Assembly: GCF_000428525.1 (NCBI RefSeq)
Contig: NZ_KE386760.1
Location: 1 to 64,000, forward strand
Direction: 5' to 3'
DNA: 64,000 bases
Source of the DNA: Hellea balneolensis DSM 19091
GTDB lineage: Bacteria; Pseudomonadota; Alphaproteobacteria; Caulobacterales; Maricaulaceae
Both the position numbers and the translations under genes were made by a program. Positions 38,125 through 48,310 of this stretch are shown piece after piece (the stretch's first letter is position 1; each line of letters begins with the position of its first letter). Below the pieces are notes generated by a model. That model ran no database searches. It saw only the letters and a program-made list of their open reading frames with translations, and was not told the DNA's origin.

Positions 38125-39833
38125 AACTTAAAGCCACCTTCGATAAAGACCGCTGTCGCTTTTTCTTTTTGCGAGCTGATAATATTGCCTGTCGCCAGAG
38201 GTGTTGTGCGTTCGATATATTGCACGCCCGTTCCAAGGCTAAAGCGTTCAAATTCACGCATGACGCCAAAGACAAATTGATCTGATTTCAGATCGACATT
38301 TTTATCATTGGCATGGCCGTAACTCGCGGTGAAGCCATAAGCCGAGGGCTTCCACGTAATGCCCGCATCATAAGCGGTATAATCTCCATCGCTAAGCGCA
38401 TTATTACTTTGCAAATATGAACCGCCAGCTGTCCAGTCACCGAGCGAGATTTCAAGGCCTGTATTCCACGCTTGCAGATCATCAAATCCGGCCAGAACAA
38501 TTTCGTTTTTGGCCGTGGCATATGTCGCTGTGGCTTCGACCTTGAGGCCATTATCAAATTTACGGTCAAGCGAGAGACCCACTTCCATGACATCTTTGAG
38601 ATCAGGCGCAAGCGTACCAGATTCGTCTTTGCTGTTTTTGCGCACGCAATAATCAACCCCGCAAGCGCGCGCGTTAAAGGCGTAAGACGCGCCGAGCTGA
38701 ACTCCAACACCGATTTTATCACCCAAAAGGCGCGGCGTTGTATAAGTGATTTTCTCAGAAAACCCTGACGCATCATTGACGGTTTTAACGCTGTCCAGAC
38801 CTGTATAGTCGACAGCTGAATTAGAGGCATTGACGATCATTAGGCTCGGTGCGCCCAGAGAGAAGAGATAAGCCGCGCCGTCATCCCGGCCCGCTGTGAC
38901 GTCACCATAAGCGGTGCGCAGGAATAAATGCGCGCTTTCAAGCGCCACCTGTGTTTCCGTCGCGTTGCTGGGGCCACTACTGTAAAACTGTGAGGTATGT
39001 CCACGAAGCCCCGTTGGAACCCCCGCCACCAAAGTGCCGTTACATCCCGCAACACCCGGAGGACAATCCCCAACACGTCCGCCAAAGCCGCGGCGATAAC
39101 GGTCATAATCTTCGCGCAATTCAAGGTTCACGCCATATTCCATACCGCCATCGGTAATAGCGCTGGCCTCAAGCTCTAATCGGCCATGCGCGACAAAATC
39201 AAAATCTTTTTCATCTTCTCCAGCGCGGTCCACAAAAGCCCCACCAATTTTCATAAAGCCCTGCGCCGCAAGCTTAATCCCGCCAAGGCCAAATTTATCA
39301 AGCCATTTATTGCGAGGCTTTCGGGCTTGAGGTGCAGCCGAGAGAGGGGTGGCCGCTTGACGAGGTGCATAATTTTGAGCTGTAGGAGCTTGATACTCAT
39401 ATTGGCCTTTTTCACGGCCCGGATAATAAGCTCCGCTATCAGAGGCCGCGGGTGCACTGCCGGCAAGCTCTTCGGAGCCATAGGTCTTAGAGCCATAAGT
39501 CTTAGAGCCATAAGTGCTCTCTGTTTTAGGCTGATAATTATAGCTACTGCTTTCAATTTGATTTCGCGCCGTGTCTTGCAGGGAGTTCGTGCTTGGCGTG
39601 ACCGTCAAGGGTTCATCAAAAATTTCGACATCTGAATAAGAGCTGCTACTCGGCGCAATAGAACTCGGCGCGGCAGGAGCGGACGGAACACTATCTTCTG
39701 TCTCCCACGCTTGTTTCTTTGTTTTTTTAGCAAAAGGAGAACTGGTGGTTTGAGCGGTAGCGACAGTCATGACGCCAAGGCCAGAAATCACAAGCGGCAC
39801 AATAAGGGATTTTCCCCGAAAATGAGTTGGCAT
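38121..39833 (-). CDS. Outer-membrane porin-like protein with TYGSK repeats
   Basis: A 570-residue protein with an N-terminal signal region (LIVPLVISGLGVMTVATAQ). A disordered Ser/Pro/Tyr-rich linker of about 150 residues follows, including tandem TYGSK repeats, then a Gram-negative porin-type beta-barrel. Barrel hallmarks are alternating strands such as GGMEYGVNLELREDYDRY, FLRTAYGDVTAGRDDG, VGVQLGASYAFNAR and a terminal aromatic strand ending GGFKF. It should sit in the outer membrane. The long linker ahead of the barrel is unusual; it might reach through the periplasm to peptidoglycan. Confidence 0.88.
   Translation of the reverse strand: MPTHFRGKSLIVPLVISGLGVMTVATAQTTSSPFAKKTKKQAWETEDSVPSAPAAPSSIAPSSSSYSDVEIFDEPLTVTPSTNSLQDTARNQIESSSYNYQPKTESTYGSKTYGSKTYGSEELAGSAPAASDSGAYYPGREKGQYEYQAPTAQNYAPRQAATPLSAAPQARKPRNKWLDKFGLGGIKLAAQGFMKIGGAFVDRAGEDEKDFDFVAHGRLELEASAITDGGMEYGVNLELREDYDRYRRGFGGRVGDCPPGVAGCNGTLVAGVPTGLRGHTSQFYSSGPSNATETQVALESAHLFLRTAYGDVTAGRDDGAAYLFSLGAPSLMIVNASNSAVDYTGLDSVKTVNDASGFSEKITYTTPRLLGDKIGVGVQLGASYAFNARACGVDYCVRKNSKDESGTLAPDLKDVMEVGLSLDRKFDNGLKVEATATYATAKNEIVLAGFDDLQAWNTGLEISLGDWTAGGSYLQSNNALSDGDYTAYDAGITWKPSAYGFTASYGHANDKNVDLKSDQFVFGVMREFERFSLGTGVQYIERTTPLATGNIISSQKEKATAVFIEGGFKF
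39475..39519. repeat. Three tandem 15-bp units in the porin linker
   Basis: Units GAGCCATAGGTCTTA, GAGCCATAAGTCTTA and GAGCCATAAGTGCTC lie head to tail and encode TYGSK/TYGSE on the minus strand. Being a multiple of three, copy-number change would alter linker length without a frameshift. Confidence 0.85.
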
Positions 39834-40080
39834 GGGTGTCTCCGAATGCCGCGCCTCAGCCTTAAGTAGGCCTCAAGCCGCGTTAACCATAATATGTGTC
39901 CTTAATGTGCGGGGCTTCCCTAAAAAATGGTTAACAAATCTTAAATCCCTGCGGTTTTATGGGGGATTATGTATATTAAAGCCCCGTAATTTCCTGATAG
40001 CAGGACTAGGCGCGGCGGTTTTTAGTGTTATAACGCCCAGAAGAATTTAAGAATGATTTGATGCTTACGGAGCAATCTTG

Positions 40081-40551
40081 ATGACAATTTCACGCACACG
40101 CGTCCCGGCCCTATTAGTTTCTACTGTGATGGCCTCTGTTCTTTTAACAGCTTGCGGGACGCTCGGTATTGGTAAAAGCAAAGCTAAAAAGCAATCTCGC
40201 GCCATCTCAACAGCCCAAGCGCCAAATATGGGCGTGAACTCATTTTTATGGCGTGCTTCTCTTGAAACGTTGAACTTTATGCCGCTTGAGCAAGTTGATC
40301 CATTTGGCGGGGTTATCGTCACGGATTGGTATGCCAGTGCCGAAGCGCCTAATGAGCGGTTTAAAGCCAATGTTTATATCCTCGACACGAATCTAAGGGC
40401 GGATGCCTTAAAGACATCCATCTTTAAGCAAACGCGCTCTGCGGGTGGATGGCAGGACGCGTCTGTTGATGCCGATACAGCACGCCAGATTGAAAACGCT
40501 ATCCTGACCCGCGCCCGTCAGCTCTATATTGCTACGGTTGACGGTCAGTAA
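40081..40551 (+). CDS. DUF3576 family lipoprotein
   Basis: A 156-residue protein with a signal peptide ending in lipobox LTAC. The body has NSFLWRASLETLNFMPLEQV, DPFGGVIVTDWY and RFKANVYILDTNLRADALK, typical of DUF3576. The family regularly precedes leuS in alphaproteobacteria, as here. It is probably an envelope lipoprotein of unknown role. The start is the ATG at 40081 with GGAG upstream. Confidence 0.88.
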   Translation: MTISRTRVPALLVSTVMASVLLTACGTLGIGKSKAKKQSRAISTAQAPNMGVNSFLWRASLETLNFMPLEQVDPFGGVIVTDWYASAEAPNERFKANVYILDTNLRADALKTSIFKQTRSAGGWQDASVDADTARQIENAILTRARQLYIATVDGQ

Positions 40552-40568
40552 GGCCCTCTTAAATATTT

Positions 40569-40600
40569 GAGAAAAGAGGCCCTTAATGAGGCCTTTTTTT
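40569..40600 (+). terminator. Intrinsic terminator between DUF3576 and leuS
   Basis: AAGAGGCC and GGCCTTTTTTT form a stem around a CTTAATGA loop and run into seven Ts. leuS begins 56 bases later, so it should have its own promoter. Confidence 0.8.
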
Positions 40601-40655
40601 GTGCCCTGTCTCTGCTATAGACAGCGCTTAAATTTCTGATGTTAAGAGCCATATA

Positions 40656-43358
40656 ATGAGTGACGATAACGCCCGATATAATGCCGCCGAGGTTGAGCCG
40701 CGCTGGCAGGCCGTGTGGGAAAAAGGAGATATTTACCGCGCCGATGATAAGAGCGATAAGCCCAAATTCTACGCGCTAGAAATGTTCCCTTATCCGAGCG
40801 GTAGAATCCATATGGGCCATGTGCGTAATTACGCGATGGGTGATGTTGTGGCGCGTTATAAAAAGGCGCAAGGCTTTGAAGTGCTGCACCCTATGGGCTG
40901 GGACTCATTTGGCATGCCCGCCGAGAACGCGGCCATCGCCACAGGTGGTCATCCGAAAGATTGGACTTACGGCAATATTGACGCGATGAAAGCGCCGATG
41001 AAGCGGTTAGGATTTGCGCTGGATTGGAGCCGTGAATTCGCGACCTCTGATGAAGCCTATTACAAACAGCAACAGGCGATTTTCCTGAAATTTTGGGAAA
41101 AAGGCCTCGTTTACCGCAAGACCGCTAAAGTCAATTGGGACCCCGTAGACAATACGGTTCTCGCCAATGAACAGGTCATAGACGGCAAAGGCTGGCGTAG
41201 CGGCGCGGTGGTTGAACAGCGCGACATGGATCAGTGGTTTTTTAAGATTACAGAATATGCAGAGGAGTTACTTGAAGGATTAGACACACTCGACCGCTGG
41301 CCTGAGAAAGTGCGGACGATGCAGGCCAATTGGATTGGGAAATCTGAGGGTTTGCAGATGCGGTTTGAATGGACTGGTTCATCAAAAGATATCAAAGTCT
41401 TTGGTAAGAAAATACTGACAATTGCAGAACACGCAGATGCAGGTGACGGAGTCCACCCTGACCGACAAGCAAATGTTCTAAATTATATTTCAGAAGGCAT
41501 CGAGGTCTTCACGACAAGACCAGATACGCTTTTTGGTGCAAGCTTTATTGCCGTATCGCCAGACCATCCAATATTAAAACAGATGGAACAATCCTCTACC
41601 GAGGTAGAGGCCTTTCAAGCTGAATGCGCCAAAATCGGAACATCGGAAGAAGCTATCGCCCAAGCACCAAAACTTGGTTTAGACACTGGCCTCCGTGTCA
41701 AACACCCCTTTGATGAAACTAAAACCCTCCCCGTCTGGATCGCGAATTTCGTTCTTATGGGTTATGGTACAGGCGCTATTTTTGGCTGCCCCGCCCATGA
41801 CCAACGCGATTTTGATTTTGCGACGAAATACGGTCTGCCGATTTTACCTGTGGTTCAACCCCCACACCCCAATCATCCCCGCGAAGGCGGGGATGAACGG
41901 AAGTTGGAGGAGGCCTATGTTGGTGAAGGCACACTGATTAATTCTGGCTTCCTCAATGGCCTCTCCAAAGAGGCAGGCATCAGCGCCGCCATCACCAAAA
42001 TCGAAGAGATTGGCCTGGGCCAAGGCGTCACACAATACCGCCTACGCGATTGGGGTGTTAGCCGTCAGCGTTATTGGGGTTGTCCTATTCCTGTGATTAA
42101 ATGCGAAGCTTGCGGGCCACAGCCTGTGGCGGAAGCCGACCTACCCGTTCAGCTCCCTTATGAGGATATCGATCTGAACATTCCGGGTAACCCACTCGAC
42201 CGTCACCCGACATTTAAAACAGGGACTAAAGAGAATCCTGTGACCTGTCCGAAATGCGGTGAGCCTGCCGAGCGCGAAACCGATACGCTTGATACCTTTG
42301 CGGATAGCTCTTGGTATTTTGCGCGCTTTGCCGGCGGCAATACAGAAGACACTCCCATTGGCGCAGCCGCTAATGACTGGCTGCCCGTCGATCAATATGT
42401 CGGCGGAGTCGAACATGCTGTGCTGCATTTATTATATGCGCGTTTCTTTACGCGCGGCCTCCGCGATTGCGGATTGCTTGACCTCCCAAGCGGGGAACCT
42501 TTTGCAGGCCTCTTCACCCAAGGCATGGTGACCCATGCGGTCTTTACAGATGAAGACGGCGAATATGTCATGCCCGCCGATGTCATTGAGGGCGGCAATC
42601 AGCTGCTTCATATTGAGAGCAAAAAACTCATCTCCAAGGGCGAGGTCATTAAGATGTCCAAGTCCAAGAAAAATGTCGTCGACCCGGATGAAATTATCGA
42701 GGGTTACGGCGCGGATGTGGCGCGCTGGTTTGTCCTCTCTGACTCTCCGCCTGAACGGGATGTCGAATGGACAGAATCTGGCGTCATCGGCGCGTGGCGT
42801 TTTTCCAAAAAGGTTTGGAGCCTTGTTGCGGACAGTGAGAAAATGAACCCGCTCTCTGTGGCGACCGATGCCACAGGTGACGCCCTCGCCCTGCGCCGCT
42901 TTGCCCATAAAGCACTTGAAAAAATCACGGCGGGGATTGAGAGCTTCCGCTTTAACACCTCTGTCGCGCAGATTTATGAGCTCACCAATGCACTAAAGAA
43001 ATATAAAGGCGAAGACGCCGCCAAAGCGGAAAGCTTAGGTATTCTCATCCGCGTCATCGCGCCTTTCATGCCGCATCTGGCGGAAGAGTGCTGGTCGCAT
43101 TTGGGCGGCGCAGGTCTATGCTATCACGCGCCATGGCCGGAGGTTGATCCCGCCATGCTCGTCGAAGATGAAGTCACCCTGCCTATTCAGGTTAATGGCA
43201 AGCGCCGTTCTGAACTATCTGCACCGAAAGACATCTCAAAGGAGGACGCGGAAAAACTCGCTTTGGCTGACGAGGCCGTACAACGCGCCATTGATGGCCT
43301 AACGGTAAGGAAAGTCATTGTTGTTCCCGGACGAATTATCAATATAGTGGCGTCATGA
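40656..43358 (+). CDS. leuS: Leucyl-tRNA synthetase
   Basis: Class I aminoacyl-tRNA synthetase of 900 residues. HIGH appears as HMGH ([15 protein letters not shown]) and KMSKS as KMSKSKKN. The editing CP1 domain has [12 protein letters not shown] and the conserved [20 protein letters not shown] and [17 protein letters not shown] are further landmarks. Within CP1 two segments look inserted: a stretch near residues 240-275 without clear counterpart in my memory of the family, and a [12 protein letters not shown] segment encoded by a palindrome. Both keep the frame. lptE overlaps the stop by four bases. Confidence 0.97.
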   Translation: MSDDNARYNAAEVEPRWQAVWEKGDIYRADDKSDKPKFYALEMFPYPSGRIHMGHVRNYAMGDVVARYKKAQGFEVLHPMGWDSFGMPAENAAIATGGHPKDWTYGNIDAMKAPMKRLGFALDWSREFATSDEAYYKQQQAIFLKFWEKGLVYRKTAKVNWDPVDNTVLANEQVIDGKGWRSGAVVEQRDMDQWFFKITEYAEELLEGLDTLDRWPEKVRTMQANWIGKSEGLQMRFEWTGSSKDIKVFGKKILTIAEHADAGDGVHPDRQANVLNYISEGIEVFTTRPDTLFGASFIAVSPDHPILKQMEQSSTEVEAFQAECAKIGTSEEAIAQAPKLGLDTGLRVKHPFDETKTLPVWIANFVLMGYGTGAIFGCPAHDQRDFDFATKYGLPILPVVQPPHPNHPREGGDERKLEEAYVGEGTLINSGFLNGLSKEAGISAAITKIEEIGLGQGVTQYRLRDWGVSRQRYWGCPIPVIKCEACGPQPVAEADLPVQLPYEDIDLNIPGNPLDRHPTFKTGTKENPVTCPKCGEPAERETDTLDTFADSSWYFARFAGGNTEDTPIGAAANDWLPVDQYVGGVEHAVLHLLYARFFTRGLRDCGLLDLPSGEPFAGLFTQGMVTHAVFTDEDGEYVMPADVIEGGNQLLHIESKKLISKGEVIKMSKSKKNVVDPDEIIEGYGADVARWFVLSDSPPERDVEWTESGVIGAWRFSKKVWSLVADSEKMNPLSVATDATGDALALRRFAHKALEKITAGIESFRFNTSVAQIYELTNALKKYKGEDAAKAESLGILIRVIAPFMPHLAEECWSHLGGAGLCYHAPWPEVDPAMLVEDEVTLPIQVNGKRRSELSAPKDISKEDAEKLALADEAVQRAIDGLTVRKVIVVPGRIINIVAS
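41874..41895. repeat. REP-like palindrome inside leuS
   Basis: CATCCCCGC (41874-41882), loop GAAG, GCGGGGATG (41887-41895): a perfect 9-bp stem. It lies in the editing-domain region and encodes part of [12 protein letters not shown] without a stop. Similar palindromes are common non-coding repeats in proteobacteria; a coding location in a conserved gene is unusual. Confidence 0.75.
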
Positions 43359-43855
43359 TGAAAAAAATTATTATTGCGGCTTTGGCCCTTCCTCTCCTCA
43401 CAGCGTGCGGATTTACGCCCATGCATGGCAGTAGCCTCGGCGCGAATGCCGCCAAATTTGAGGATATCTCAATCCAAATCAATGATGGACGTGATGCGGG
43501 GGATAAAGAGGCCGGGTTTTTAGTCATGCAGCGGCTACGGGATCGTATTGGCGAAAATACTGGCAAACATATTTTAGAGTTGACCCCAAAACTAAGGCGT
43601 CAACGCCTCGGTATTTCTGCCGATGATGTCGCCTCCCGCTACGATTCTATCCTAGAAGTGAATTACAAACTTATGGATGCCAAAACGGGCCGTATTTTGA
43701 ACAAAGGTAAAGTCAAGGGCACTTCGACCTTCGGAGCGCCAGTTGACCCTTACGGAATTGTGGCCGCAGATAATAATGCCAAGCAGCAGACCGCCAAAGA
43801 AGTGGCTGACCGCCTTTTGGTTAAACTTGCGGGCTATTACGCCGATCAAAAATAA
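43355..43855 (+). CDS. lptE: LPS assembly lipoprotein LptE
   Basis: A 166-residue outer-membrane lipoprotein (signal peptide, lipobox LTAC, then [12 protein letters not shown]). It partners LptD in lipopolysaccharide insertion. The beta-alpha fold is visible in [22 protein letters not shown] and [18 protein letters not shown]. It overlaps leuS (ATGA) and holA (one base), the usual leuS-lptE-holA order. Confidence 0.9.
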   Translation: MMKKIIIAALALPLLTACGFTPMHGSSLGANAAKFEDISIQINDGRDAGDKEAGFLVMQRLRDRIGENTGKHILELTPKLRRQRLGISADDVASRYDSILEVNYKLMDAKTGRILNKGKVKGTSTFGAPVDPYGIVAADNNAKQQTAKEVADRLLVKLAGYYADQK

Positions 43856-44907
43856 TGAAGCTCACCGGCGCCCGCGCTAATAAATTTGTCTCGGCGCCGC
43901 AAGCTGATATTATTGGCGTGCTGCTCTTTGGGCCGGATCGCGGCCTTGTTAAAGAACGCGGCGGATTACTGACGAAATATTATCTGCCCAATCCCGATGA
44001 TGCCTTCGCGGCAACGGTCTTGACGGCGGATGACTTAACGGGCGATCCTGCCAAGCTTGCAGATGAAATGTCGGCCCTCTCAATGTTTAGAGATGCGCGG
44101 CTTGTGCGCTTGCGTCTGGACCATGAAAGAAACGGCGCGGCTATCGCCAAAATCATCAAAAGTTTTGATACCGAACCCGGCAAAGCGGAGGCTAAGTTAA
44201 TCGTAGAAGCGGGTGACCTCTCCCCCCGTTCCGCTGTGCGCAAAGCCTTTGAGGCCGCCGGGAAATTTGCGGCCATTGGCTGTTACGCCGCCAACACAGC
44301 AGATCTGTCCAATTTGGTTCGCACAAGCCTGAATGAGCATTCCATCGCCATTAACAATGACGCATTGGCTTTATGGACGCCGCTTTTGGAAGGCGATTAT
44401 GCCATGGCCCGCAGCGAGATTGAGAAAATGGCGCTATATAAAGGGTATGGGTCTGAGGTTGAGGCTCGCGTAACTCTTGATGATATACGCACCCTTGCTG
44501 CCGGCGGTCAAAACGTCTCCATTGACGATATTATCATGAATGCCATGAGCGGGAATGTCACTGAATGCGATGCCAGCTTTCGCCGTGCGGTTGCGGGGAA
44601 AATGAATAGCGCAGTCATATTGCGCAGTTTGCAACGTCATATCGGGCGGCTACTCGAAGCCAGCGCCAATATGGATAGCGGCGAGAGCGCCGAAGGGGCC
44701 TTACGCTCCCTACGCCCGCCCGTCTTTCGTATGCAAGAACGCGCCTTTTTAGGCCAGCTGCGCATTTGGCCCGGCACCATGCTCCGCCGCGCCCTCTCGC
44801 AAAGTTTGGAAGCTGAGAAACAATTAAAAACAGCGGGCGCGCCTGTTGACGCGATAACAGGCCGCCTCCTATTGGCCCTCTCAGGTTATGCGGGTAAGCG
44901 GAGATAA
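43855..44907 (+). CDS. holA: DNA polymerase III subunit delta
   Basis: The 350-residue clamp-loader subunit that opens the beta clamp. VLLFGPDRGLVKERGGLLTK, FRDARLVRLRLDHER, LIVEAGDLSPRSAVRKAFE and the helical collar (VILRSLQRHIGRLLEAS) are typical of HolA. It overlaps lptE by one base. Confidence 0.92.
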   Translation: MKLTGARANKFVSAPQADIIGVLLFGPDRGLVKERGGLLTKYYLPNPDDAFAATVLTADDLTGDPAKLADEMSALSMFRDARLVRLRLDHERNGAAIAKIIKSFDTEPGKAEAKLIVEAGDLSPRSAVRKAFEAAGKFAAIGCYAANTADLSNLVRTSLNEHSIAINNDALALWTPLLEGDYAMARSEIEKMALYKGYGSEVEARVTLDDIRTLAAGGQNVSIDDIIMNAMSGNVTECDASFRRAVAGKMNSAVILRSLQRHIGRLLEASANMDSGESAEGALRSLRPPVFRMQERAFLGQLRIWPGTMLRRALSQSLEAEKQLKTAGAPVDAITGRLLLALSGYAGKRR

Positions 44908-44973
44908 CATCCTCTTGGGGCGCAAAATTAAATATAAGCGGGAACGAATATTTCCGCGAGACATTAGAGATAT

Positions 44974-45807
44974 ATGATGGAACAGATTGCAGAGCAGTGG
45001 GCGCATGCGCGCGAGACATTCCCCGAACTTTTAAGCCTGTTGATGAATATATCAGCGGCGCTAGTGATATTATTTTTCGGACTTATTTTTGCACGCTGGA
45101 TGCGCAGACGGCTTCGTAATTCAAAAATAGGGTCTGGGCACATTGATGCAACGCTTAAGCCCGTTATTGCAACGAGCATTTTTTATCTCATTCTAGCGGT
45201 TACCTTCTATGCCTTTTTGACAAAATTAGGCGTGCCTTCGACAAGCTTATTAGCCGTTTTTGGGGCAGCAGGATTAGGTATCGCCTTAGCTCTGAAGGAT
45301 ACACTCTCAAATATTGCGGCGGGCGTTATGTTGCTATTTTTACGGCCGCTTAAAATTGGCGAATTTGCTGAAACCTCTAATTATGCTGGCACAGTTGTCG
45401 AGATCGGACTCTTTGCCACAACCCTTAAAAATCTGGAGGGCATCTTTATTTATGTGCCCAATAGTGAAGTTTGGCGCAATCGTTTGCAGAATTTCTCGCG
45501 CCATTCAGAACGTAAATTTATCGAAACCATTGGTGTGGGATATGACAGCGACCTTCAAAAAACCAAGGCGCTTCTTTTGGACGTGATGCAAAATACGCCT
45601 GATATCATGAACACCCCAACACCGCCAGAATGTTACATTATGAATTTCGGCGACAGCGCCATTACCGTGTCGTGCCGCTGTTGGCTCCCAGCAGATAATT
45701 GGCTCCTGCGCGCCTCTAATTTACGCATCGATATTAAATCCGCCCTCGATAAAGAAGGCATAGACATCCCCTTCCCGCAACGCGTGGTCACGACCAAAGC
45801 GGGTTAG
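44974..45807 (+). CDS. MscS family mechanosensitive channel (3)
   Basis: A third channel paralogue of 277 residues. The pore helix is FGAAGLGIALALKDTLSNIA, followed by LRPLKIGEFAETSNYAGTVV and FIYVPNSEVWRN. It is more divergent from the tandem pair than they are from each other. Another ATG lies one codon downstream. It is not obviously co-transcribed with holA. Confidence 0.9.
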   Translation: MMEQIAEQWAHARETFPELLSLLMNISAALVILFFGLIFARWMRRRLRNSKIGSGHIDATLKPVIATSIFYLILAVTFYAFLTKLGVPSTSLLAVFGAAGLGIALALKDTLSNIAAGVMLLFLRPLKIGEFAETSNYAGTVVEIGLFATTLKNLEGIFIYVPNSEVWRNRLQNFSRHSERKFIETIGVGYDSDLQKTKALLLDVMQNTPDIMNTPTPPECYIMNFGDSAITVSCRCWLPADNWLLRASNLRIDIKSALDKEGIDIPFPQRVVTTKAG

Positions 45808-45850
45808 TCAGGCTCTTGTTAAAACGTTATTTCGGTCTTAGGCTTTGCTC

Positions 45851-46906
45851 ATGACCGATATGACGCCTGACCAAATTACCAAAGCGCTTGAAGCAGGGAT
45901 TATTACGCCGTCCCAAGCTGAGGCTATGCGGGCCAAGACGAGTGTCCCAGATAATGATCTAGCGCAGATTGGTAATGAAGATGAGATGCGGTTTTTGCGT
46001 TCATTCTCTGATGTCTTTATTGCCATTGGCGTTGGCATATTTGGATTTGGTCTTTCCGTTGTTGCGGGGCTGATGGGCGGCGGCGTCTCTTTCCTTTTGG
46101 CCGCCATCGTCATGTGGCTCATGGCTGAGTATTTTGGCCGCAAACGCCGCGCCCATTTACCCACCCTTATCACCGCTTTGGCGTTTCTCATTTTTACGCA
46201 GCGCGGCGTTCAAGCCGTATTAGGCGATATGGGGTTTGGCGGGGACATTATGACGGCGCTGATTACCTTGGGCGCAATGCTGCTCTTTTACCTGCGTATA
46301 CGCCTTCCTTTTTGCATTGCGCTGATTGCTTTAGCAGGACTTTATCTTGCAGCAGCTCTTGTCGGGCGCATTGCTCCCGAATTTCTAAGCTCACAATTTG
46401 GGCTTGGGTTGTTCCTGAGCGGGCTTACTATTTTCACCATAGCGCTTGCCTATGATATGCGGGACAAGCACCGTACCACACGCTTTGCTGATAATGCCTT
46501 TTGGCTACATTTTTTGGCGGCCCCCCTCATTATTCACGGCCTCGCGCTGCAAACAGTTTCGCTGAAAAAAGATGTGCTCTTTGGCTTTGTCCCTATGGTC
46601 AGTTTGGACAGAGGAGACGCCGCGATCGTCATGTTTATCGTCTCGGTAATTACGCTGATCGGCCTGGCCATAAACCGCCGCGCCTTAATCGTGTCCTCAT
46701 TGGGCTATGCCGCCTTTGCGATCGGATATCTCTTTGACGGAACAGGCATGGGCTTTGGGACAGTTGTTGCCGCGACATTATTATTGCTCGGCGCAGCGAT
46801 TATTTTTCTTGGCGCAGCATGGCATACAGCGCGTAACGGATTGCTGAAAATCTTGCCAAATTTACCCATCTTCCCGCCGCCTTTTGACCCGCATTATAAG
46901 TCTTGA
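45851..46906 (+). CDS. Uncharacterised polytopic membrane protein
   Basis: A 351-residue protein. A hydrophilic N-terminal segment (MTPDQITKALEAGIITPSQA, a short helix-turn-helix-like stretch) precedes about ten membrane helices. The end is Pro-rich (LPIFPPPFDPHYKS). Function unknown; it looks like a DUF2157-type protein, but I am not certain. The start at 45851 is chosen over a TTG two codons upstream. hslU follows 30 bases later. Confidence 0.6.
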   Translation: MTDMTPDQITKALEAGIITPSQAEAMRAKTSVPDNDLAQIGNEDEMRFLRSFSDVFIAIGVGIFGFGLSVVAGLMGGGVSFLLAAIVMWLMAEYFGRKRRAHLPTLITALAFLIFTQRGVQAVLGDMGFGGDIMTALITLGAMLLFYLRIRLPFCIALIALAGLYLAAALVGRIAPEFLSSQFGLGLFLSGLTIFTIALAYDMRDKHRTTRFADNAFWLHFLAAPLIIHGLALQTVSLKKDVLFGFVPMVSLDRGDAAIVMFIVSVITLIGLAINRRALIVSSLGYAAFAIGYLFDGTGMGFGTVVAATLLLLGAAIIFLGAAWHTARNGLLKILPNLPIFPPPFDPHYKS

Positions 46907-46936
46907 TTTAAATATTTAGCTCACCATTTAGGGGCT

Positions 46937-48238
46937 ATGACAGATTTTACCCCCCGAGAAATAGTCTCCGAACTGGACCGCCACATTGTTGCCCAAAGTG
47001 ATGCCAAACGTGCCGTCGCTATTGCGCTGCGTAATCGCTGGCGCCGCCGCCGCGTATCAGATGATTTGCGCCATGAAGTGACGCCTAAAAATATACTCAT
47101 GATTGGGCCGACAGGCGTGGGTAAAACAGAAATTTCTCGCCGCCTCGCCAAGCTCGCCCAAGCCCCCTTTATTAAAATCGAAGCGACAAAGTTTACCGAG
47201 GTTGGCTATGTCGGCCGTGACGTTGAGCAAATTATTCGAGACCTCATTGAGGCCTCTATTTCCCTGCTACGCGAAACCAAGCGCGAGCAAGTTAGCGCCC
47301 AAGCTGAACTGGCCGCAGAGAAGCGTATTCTCGATGCTCTTGTTGGGGAAGGTGGCCGCGAATCCACACGTGATAAATTTCGTCAACAGCTGCTCAAAGG
47401 TGAACTTGATGAAACCGAAGTTGAGCTTGAAATGTCCGATAATGGATCGCCCTTTCAAGGCTTTGAAATCCCTGGGCAGCCCGGCGCCTCTATGGGTATG
47501 ATGGATTTATCTGCGCTTCTCGGCAAAGGCGGCAAGACCAAGAAAGTGACCATGAAAATTGGTGACGCCCATGGGCCGCTCCTCTCTGAAGAAGCTGATA
47601 AGCTGCTGGATGATGACGCGATTAAACGCGAAGCCGTAGAACTGGCAGAGCAAGACGGTATCGTTTTTCTCGACGAAATTGATAAAATCACCACGCGCTC
47701 TGATGCAAGGGGCGGGGATGTGTCCCGCGAAGGCGTGCAGCGCGACTTACTCCCACTAATTGAGGGCACAACGGTTTCGACAAAATATGGTCCCGTTAAG
47801 ACAGATCATATATTATTTATCGCGAGCGGCGCATTTCATGTCGCCAAGCCATCGGACTTACTGCCTGAACTTCAAGGCCGCCTGCCTATACGCGTCGAGC
47901 TTCGCGCGCTAACCGAAGAAGATTTCGTGCGCATCCTCACCGAACCCGAAGCGAGCCTAATTAAGCAGTATAAAGCCCTGATGGCGACCGAGGATGTTAC
48001 CCTTGATTTTACCAAAGACGGCATTGCCGAAATTGCAAAGATATCGGCCGACGTAAATGCAAGTGTCGAGAATATCGGCGCAAGACGCCTGCACACCGTT
48101 ATGGAACGCCTCCTCGATGATATCAGTTTTAAAGCCACAGATAAGGGCGGCGAGACGGTCGTGGTGGATAAAGCTTACGTTAAGGAGCATGTCGGCAAAC
48201 TCGCGGCCGATCAGGATTTGAGTAAGTTTATTTTGTGA
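46937..48238 (+). CDS. hslU: ATP-dependent protease ATPase subunit HslU
   Basis: AAA+ unfoldase of the HslUV protease, 433 residues. Landmarks are [20 protein letters not shown], Walker A GPTGVGKT, Walker [22 protein letters not shown], the I-domain (about 110-230) and sensor [15 protein letters not shown]. The partner hslV is normally just upstream, but here the preceding gene is a membrane protein and no HslV-like frame is visible in the window. Confidence 0.95.
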   Translation: MTDFTPREIVSELDRHIVAQSDAKRAVAIALRNRWRRRRVSDDLRHEVTPKNILMIGPTGVGKTEISRRLAKLAQAPFIKIEATKFTEVGYVGRDVEQIIRDLIEASISLLRETKREQVSAQAELAAEKRILDALVGEGGRESTRDKFRQQLLKGELDETEVELEMSDNGSPFQGFEIPGQPGASMGMMDLSALLGKGGKTKKVTMKIGDAHGPLLSEEADKLLDDDAIKREAVELAEQDGIVFLDEIDKITTRSDARGGDVSREGVQRDLLPLIEGTTVSTKYGPVKTDHILFIASGAFHVAKPSDLLPELQGRLPIRVELRALTEEDFVRILTEPEASLIKQYKALMATEDVTLDFTKDGIAEIAKISADVNASVENIGARRLHTVMERLLDDISFKATDKGGETVVVDKAYVKEHVGKLAADQDLSKFIL

Positions 48239-48250
48239 TCCAATCGTTCC

Positions 48251-48290
48251 CCTCATCCTGAGGAGAGAGCATAGCGAACGTCTCGAAGGA
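48251..48290 (-). repeat. Dispersed palindromic repeat, locus B copy 1
   Basis: CCTCATCCTGAGGAG...GTCTCGAAGGA, the same element in the opposite orientation to locus A copy 1 (24199). It fills the gap between hslU and smr. Confidence 0.7.
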
Positions 48291-48310
48291 CCGTTCCTAC
48301 GGGCGCCAAC

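Noticed and set aside
39928-39945. CtrA box upstream of the DUF3576 gene
   Set aside because: The TTAA halves in GGTTAACAAATCTTAAA are six bases apart instead of seven.
41593-41610. 18-bp palindrome in leuS as a regulatory site
   Set aside because: The 8-bp arms are perfect but no second copy or known motif was seen; it encodes ordinary residues (SSTEVEAF), so chance is the simpler reading.
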